A stretch of DNA of 64,000 nt, from positions 62,001-126,000 of the forward strand of contig NZ_JAMJWC010000001.1 of assembly GCF_023554555.1 (NCBI RefSeq). The letters are read 5' to 3'. The translations under genes and the position numbers were made by a program. Position 1 is the stretch's first letter, and each line of letters begins with the position of its first letter. Below, piece by piece: positions 60,569 to 64,000 of the stretch. Below the pieces are notes generated by a model. It worked only from the letters and a program-made list of their open reading frames with translations. It was not told where the DNA came from and made no database searches. The DNA is from Sphingobacterium sp. lm-10. Lineage in GTDB: Bacteria; Bacteroidota; Bacteroidia; Sphingobacteriales; Sphingobacteriaceae.

Positions 60569-62230
60569 TTATTGTATAGAAACCCCTATATAATAGTTAA
60601 AGATGTCTGCCGAAATGTTTTTTTCAGTGACACCAGACAACTCCATAAATTGAAATTTATCCGTTGGATGTAACAGCGTTTTCTTGTCTTCACCGAGCTG
60701 GATATGTACTGGCATATCAAAGCCTTGCACCTCTGCTATCCAACGGTAGGCGATCTGATTTTCAGGCATTCGGATAATCTCCAACGTTGGGATACTACGG
60801 TGTTGTACGTACTGCTCAAAAGTTTTTGAAAAATCGATACCTGACTCCTTGCTGATGTACTGTACGATGTCTTGATATCCTACTGTCTGATGATAAAAAG
60901 TACGGTTCAATCCACGCAGTATTTCCCGCCATTTCTCATCGTTATCGATAATGGTACGAATCATGTGATGTAATACACCTCCTTTAGGATACATATCGCC
61001 CGAACCTTCTTTATTTACGTTATAGGGGCCTTGCATGGGTTTATCGTTCGAAATACTTTTGCGATTACCATCAACGTAAGCTCCGCTCGCGGCTTTACCA
61101 TAAAAATAGTCGATGAATAGGGATTCGGAGTAGTTGGTGAAGCTTTCGTGAATCCACATGTCTGCAAGATCTTTGGAAGTGATATTATTGCCAAACCATT
61201 CATGTCCAGATTCGTGAACCACAATGAAATCCCATTTTGAACCCCAGCCCGTACCAGACATGTCTCTGCCCAAGTAGCCATTGCCGAAGCGGTTGCCATA
61301 GGCGATCGCACTTTGGTGCTCCATGCCCAGATGTGCCGTCTCTACGATCTTATAACCATCCTCATAAAAAGGGTAGGGGCCAAACCAATGTTCAAAAGCT
61401 TCTAGCGTTTGGCGAACATTTTTTTGTAGGTGACTTACTTTATCCGCATTTTCCCTCAATACATAGTAATCAACCGTTAAAGGTCCCTTTTCGCCCTTGT
61501 AGTTTTCGTTTACATGTACATAATCGCCAATATTCAAGGCTACATTGTAGTTGTTGATTGGATTGCGCACTTTCCAATGGTATTTGGTGTACTTATCTTT
61601 TAGTTTTTCGGTTTTTACCAATCTGCCATTGGATACATTCATCACACCTTGTGGCACAGCTACGGAGATCAACATGCTATCTACTTCATCCGACTGATGG
61701 TCTTTATTGGGCCACCAAACGCTGGCGCCCAAACCCTGGCAGGCGGTGGCTACCCAAGGTTTTCCATTGCTATCCTGTTTCCAGTCAAAGCCGCCATCCC
61801 ACGGTGCGCGAGTTGCCTGGATAGGATTGCCGGAGTAGTGCACCACGAAAGAGTCTAACTTCCCTTTCGGGATGCTGGTTGGAAAAGCCACGAAAACAGC
61901 ATTGTATTCCCGACTAAAATTTAGCTCTTTGCCCTGGTAAAGCACTTTGTCTACCGAGAGATTTTCAAATAAGTCGAATTGCAAGGTGTCGAAGTTTTCT
62001 ACCGCCTCAAATCGAAATAGGTTAGTCCCTTCAATATGCTTGTTTTCAATATCTACCTTCACATCCAAATGATAGTATTTGATGTCGTAACAGGTTCTGT
62101 ATGGAGTAAGCTGTCCGCGTAAAGAGTCGGCTTTAGTAAAGAGTTGCTTGGCTTTCATCAGCTGTGCTGATACGCCTAACGGCAGCGTGAGGACGCTGAT
62201 AAGTAGAATCGCGGCAAATTTGTGCATCAT
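60569..62230 (-). CDS. M1-family zinc metallopeptidase
   Basis: An exported aminopeptidase-like enzyme of 553 residues. Signal peptide with cleavage near VSAQ (about residue 22). The beta-saddle N-domain is followed by the gluzincin domain: zinc site HESGH at 339-343 and Glu362 (HExxH-x18-E, exact spacing). The substrate motif reads LGMEHQ in place of the canonical GxMEN. The C-terminal ARM-like helical domain of long aminopeptidases is absent; the protein ends in a short beta domain. It is divergent from the aspartic protease gene and probably periplasmic. Confidence 0.93.
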   Translation of the reverse strand: MMHKFAAILLISVLTLPLGVSAQLMKAKQLFTKADSLRGQLTPYRTCYDIKYYHLDVKVDIENKHIEGTNLFRFEAVENFDTLQFDLFENLSVDKVLYQGKELNFSREYNAVFVAFPTSIPKGKLDSFVVHYSGNPIQATRAPWDGGFDWKQDSNGKPWVATACQGLGASVWWPNKDHQSDEVDSMLISVAVPQGVMNVSNGRLVKTEKLKDKYTKYHWKVRNPINNYNVALNIGDYVHVNENYKGEKGPLTVDYYVLRENADKVSHLQKNVRQTLEAFEHWFGPYPFYEDGYKIVETAHLGMEHQSAIAYGNRFGNGYLGRDMSGTGWGSKWDFIVVHESGHEWFGNNITSKDLADMWIHESFTNYSESLFIDYFYGKAASGAYVDGNRKSISNDKPMQGPYNVNKEGSGDMYPKGGVLHHMIRTIIDNDEKWREILRGLNRTFYHQTVGYQDIVQYISKESGIDFSKTFEQYVQHRSIPTLEIIRMPENQIAYRWIAEVQGFDMPVHIQLGEDKKTLLHPTDKFQFMELSGVTEKNISADIFNYYIGVSIQ

Positions 62231-62344
62231 ATGATCGATTGAATGGTTAAATCTACAAAAAATCGACGTCGATCGCTAAATCTTTACGCACCGTGCTATT
62301 ATCAGCAAATTATTGGTTAAATTAGGGTGATCAATCGCTTAACC

Positions 62345-63493
62345 ATGCGCCAATTTTTCTTACTATTTGTGCTATTGTGTATATCAGGGTTATCTCTGTT
62401 TGCACAATCCCCTCTTTTTAAAAGCGGAAGCGTCCAAAAGGATATTTATCTGGAAATCCCTTTCGAAGTTAAAAATCAATTTATCTTTCTGTATGCAGAA
62501 GTGAGTGGTGTAGCGCATCGTTTTCTCTTTGATACCGGCGCGCCCAATATGATTAGAGGAGAGTTCTTGTCTGACAAAGTGAAGCCTAAGATTTTGAAAA
62601 TTAGTGATAGCCAGAATCAAAAAGGAAAAATGGAGCTCGGAATTATTGATTCGCTCACTTTAGGCGGAGTGACCTTTTATGATTATGCGGCATTGGATCA
62701 CGATTTTTCTGATCATTTTCCATTTGGTTGTCATGATATTGCTGGATTTATAGGAAGTAACCTGTTTCGTGATTTGATTGTGAAGATTGATTGGGAAAAC
62801 CAGAAACTCATTGTTACAGACGATTTAAATAAGATCAATCCGACCGCCGCTCCGATTAAAATGAGGCTTGACGGGCAGCAATTACTGCCTATTATTCCGT
62901 TCTCATTTGGAGAAAATGGAAAGTCCAAGGTTCCGGTATTATTTGATAGTGGATTTAATAATCTCTTCACCTATTCAAAAAAGTCATATGAGAAAGCGAC
63001 GCGTAGATCAGGTTTGTTTAGCCGCGCGATCGCAATGGAGGGAGTTGGATCATCTGGGATCTATGGATCGGTCGCTAGTCGTCAATATACTGCTACCGCA
63101 GATTATGTACGCATTGGTACAGTTGATCTGAAAAACATGAACATCACGACCTCGAATGGAAGCTCCAAAGTGGGTACCGGGTTGTTGCAATATGGTAACG
63201 TAATCTTGGATTATAAACATCAGAACTTCTATTTTGAAAGTGACAAGGCAGTGCATGATTTATCCAGTGATTTGCCTGCTTATACCATCGGTATACGCGA
63301 TAAAAAATTTGTGATCGGTTATATCTTGCGTGATGATTTGAAGGCGAAGATGAAATCTGGCGATCAGATCATTAGTGTAGATGGAGTAGATATCAGTAGC
63401 CTGGAACCGTGTGACATGCTCAAAATTTCTCCTCACGCTAAGAATAGTTTGCAGATCCTATCTGACGGAAAGCTTTTAGAAGTGAGGTTGTAA
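62345..63493 (+). CDS. Exported retropepsin-like aspartic protease with C-terminal PDZ domain
   Basis: A 382-residue protein with a signal peptide (residues 1-21, ending LSLFAQ). Two aspartic protease half-sites are visible: FDTGAPNMI with Asp63, and FDSGFNNLF near residue 203. So the active site is formed within one chain, unlike dimeric retropepsins. The C-terminal 90 residues resemble a PDZ domain (GYILRDDLKAKMKSGDQIISVDG in two parts). The start at 62345 (MRQFFLLF) is preferred to an in-frame GTG at 62327. Substrates are unknown. Confidence 0.82.
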   Translation: MRQFFLLFVLLCISGLSLFAQSPLFKSGSVQKDIYLEIPFEVKNQFIFLYAEVSGVAHRFLFDTGAPNMIRGEFLSDKVKPKILKISDSQNQKGKMELGIIDSLTLGGVTFYDYAALDHDFSDHFPFGCHDIAGFIGSNLFRDLIVKIDWENQKLIVTDDLNKINPTAAPIKMRLDGQQLLPIIPFSFGENGKSKVPVLFDSGFNNLFTYSKKSYEKATRRSGLFSRAIAMEGVGSSGIYGSVASRQYTATADYVRIGTVDLKNMNITTSNGSSKVGTGLLQYGNVILDYKHQNFYFESDKAVHDLSSDLPAYTIGIRDKKFVIGYILRDDLKAKMKSGDQIISVDGVDISSLEPCDMLKISPHAKNSLQILSDGKLLEVRL

Positions 63494-63526
63494 GAAAGTT
63501 TTTGCCTGATTTTGCAACAAGTTCTC

Positions 63527-64000
63527 CTAGCTCTTTTCTGCCTTCCGCTTGTCAAAAAATTCCTGTATCGCTTCCAGATTAAAAGCGTTGAGGCATTTGT
63601 CGGCCGACAGGCCGCCTTTGCGCCCTACCAGTACACCGTACTGCATGTCATGAAATCCTTCCATGCGGTGCGCATCTGGATTGATCGATAGTAGCACACC
63701 TTTTTGTAAAGCGTAGCGATGCCAGCGCCAGTCCAAATCCAGACGAAGCGGATTGGCGTTGATCTCAATGACTACTTGATTACTAGCGCAAGCGTCGATT
63801 ACTTTCCGGTAATCAATCGGATATCCCGCTCTGGATAATAATAGTCGGCCGGTTGGATGTCCTAAAATGGTCGTATATGGATTTTCAATCGCTTTGATCA
63901 ATCGCTCTGTTGCTTTCTCCTCGGTCATGCCTAAGTTGCTGTGCACGGAAGCCACGACAAAGTCAAACTGTGAAAGAATCTCCGTTGGATAGTCCAAGGA
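63527..64000 (-). CDS. polX: PolX-type DNA polymerase/3'-5' exonuclease, C-terminal PHP domain
   Basis: The gene runs off the window end; 157 C-terminal residues and stop are present. They belong to a PHP phosphoesterase domain: VASVHSNLGM, ILGHPTGRLL and the metal-site SINPDAHRMEGF. The DYPTEIL opening and the sequence EINANPLRLDLDW match bacterial PolX, in which this domain gives the 3'-5' exonuclease. The first in-frame TTG (63995-63997) is internal, not a start. A stand-alone PHP protein cannot be fully excluded from this part. Confidence 0.85.
   Translation of the reverse strand, partial: SLDYPTEILSQFDFVVASVHSNLGMTEEKATERLIKAIENPYTTILGHPTGRLLLSRAGYPIDYRKVIDACASNQVVIEINANPLRLDLDWRWHRYALQKGVLLSINPDAHRMEGFHDMQYGVLVGRKGGLSADKCLNAFNLEAIQEFFDKRKAEKS

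Noticed and set aside
1..64000. CRISPR array, prophage, transposase, integrase, restriction or toxin-antitoxin genes
   Set aside because: I looked for regular repeats and typical motifs on both strands and saw none; the only long direct repeat is the tRNA-Asn pair.

Overview
The window is chromosomal DNA of a Bacteroidota bacterium, most likely of the Sphingobacteriaceae (Sphingobacterium/Pedobacter type). The evidence is the TAnnTTTG -7 promoter elements, often with a TTTG/TTG box about 20 nt upstream; a SusC/SusD pair under a FecR anti-sigma factor and ECF sigma factor; DUF4290 next to murA; a Bacteroidota-type arginine decarboxylase; and weak Shine-Dalgarno signals. Family assignments rest on motifs read by eye; no database search was run.

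Layout. 1-5510: end of a myo-inositol catabolic operon (iolD 3' end, SSS transporter, mmsA/iolA, iolE, iolG) closed by a hairpin. 5.6-12.3 kb: housekeeping genes (UvrD/PcrA helicase, DUF4290, murA, YceI lipoprotein, pgk). 12.4-15.2 kb (minus): a large secreted protein with a gluzincin-type HExxH site, a TolB-like propeller and a probable outer-membrane barrel. 15.2-15.85 kb: AT-rich gap. 15.85-19.6 kb: mgtE, two identical tRNA-Asn genes around a divergent gene pair, a PfkB kinase. 19.6-25.5 kb: cytochrome-b5-like protein with a sigma factor, murB, a TetR regulator, a YpdA-type reductase and a FUSC membrane protein. 25.8-31.3 kb: ppc, a lipoprotein, a Gfo/Idh/MocA oxidoreductase, Ppx/GppA and tRNA-Leu(GAG). 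31.4-35.1 kb: accessory cluster (GNAT, AraC, hexapeptide acetyltransferase, cupin lipoprotein, alpha/beta hydrolase). 35.2-37.3 kb (minus): aguB-aguA. 37.4-39.2 kb: DUF3267 protein, a decayed AraC remnant, a fatty acid hydroxylase. 39.2-47.7 kb (minus): ECF sigma, FecR, SusC, SusD, small lipoprotein, then a secreted metallophosphatase behind a terminator-like hairpin. 47.8-54.5 kb: MBL-fold hydrolase, speA, and divergent argS, a second Gfo/Idh/MocA protein and an HI0933-type flavoprotein. 54.6-60.4 kb (minus): the cell-shape cluster mreB-mreC-mreD-mrdA-rodA. 60.5-64 kb: M1 peptidase, aspartic protease with PDZ, and the C-terminal part of PolX.

How genes work together. speA, aguA and aguB cover every step from arginine to putrescine. 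murA, murB, mrdA, rodA and mreBCD serve peptidoglycan synthesis and elongation. The sigma/FecR/STN-SusC set is a complete surface-signalling and import unit, but no glycan-degrading enzyme lies beside it.

Most noteworthy are MurA with Asp in place of the fosfomycin-target Cys, a near-perfect 40-bp palindrome before murA, the frameshifted AraC remnant at about 38.0-38.25 kb, the protease-propeller-barrel protein, the CAZyme-free Sus-like locus with a hairpin in the leader of its phosphatase neighbour, and a hairpin between mreB and mreC. I saw no phage, transposase, CRISPR array, rRNA or recognisable defence system.
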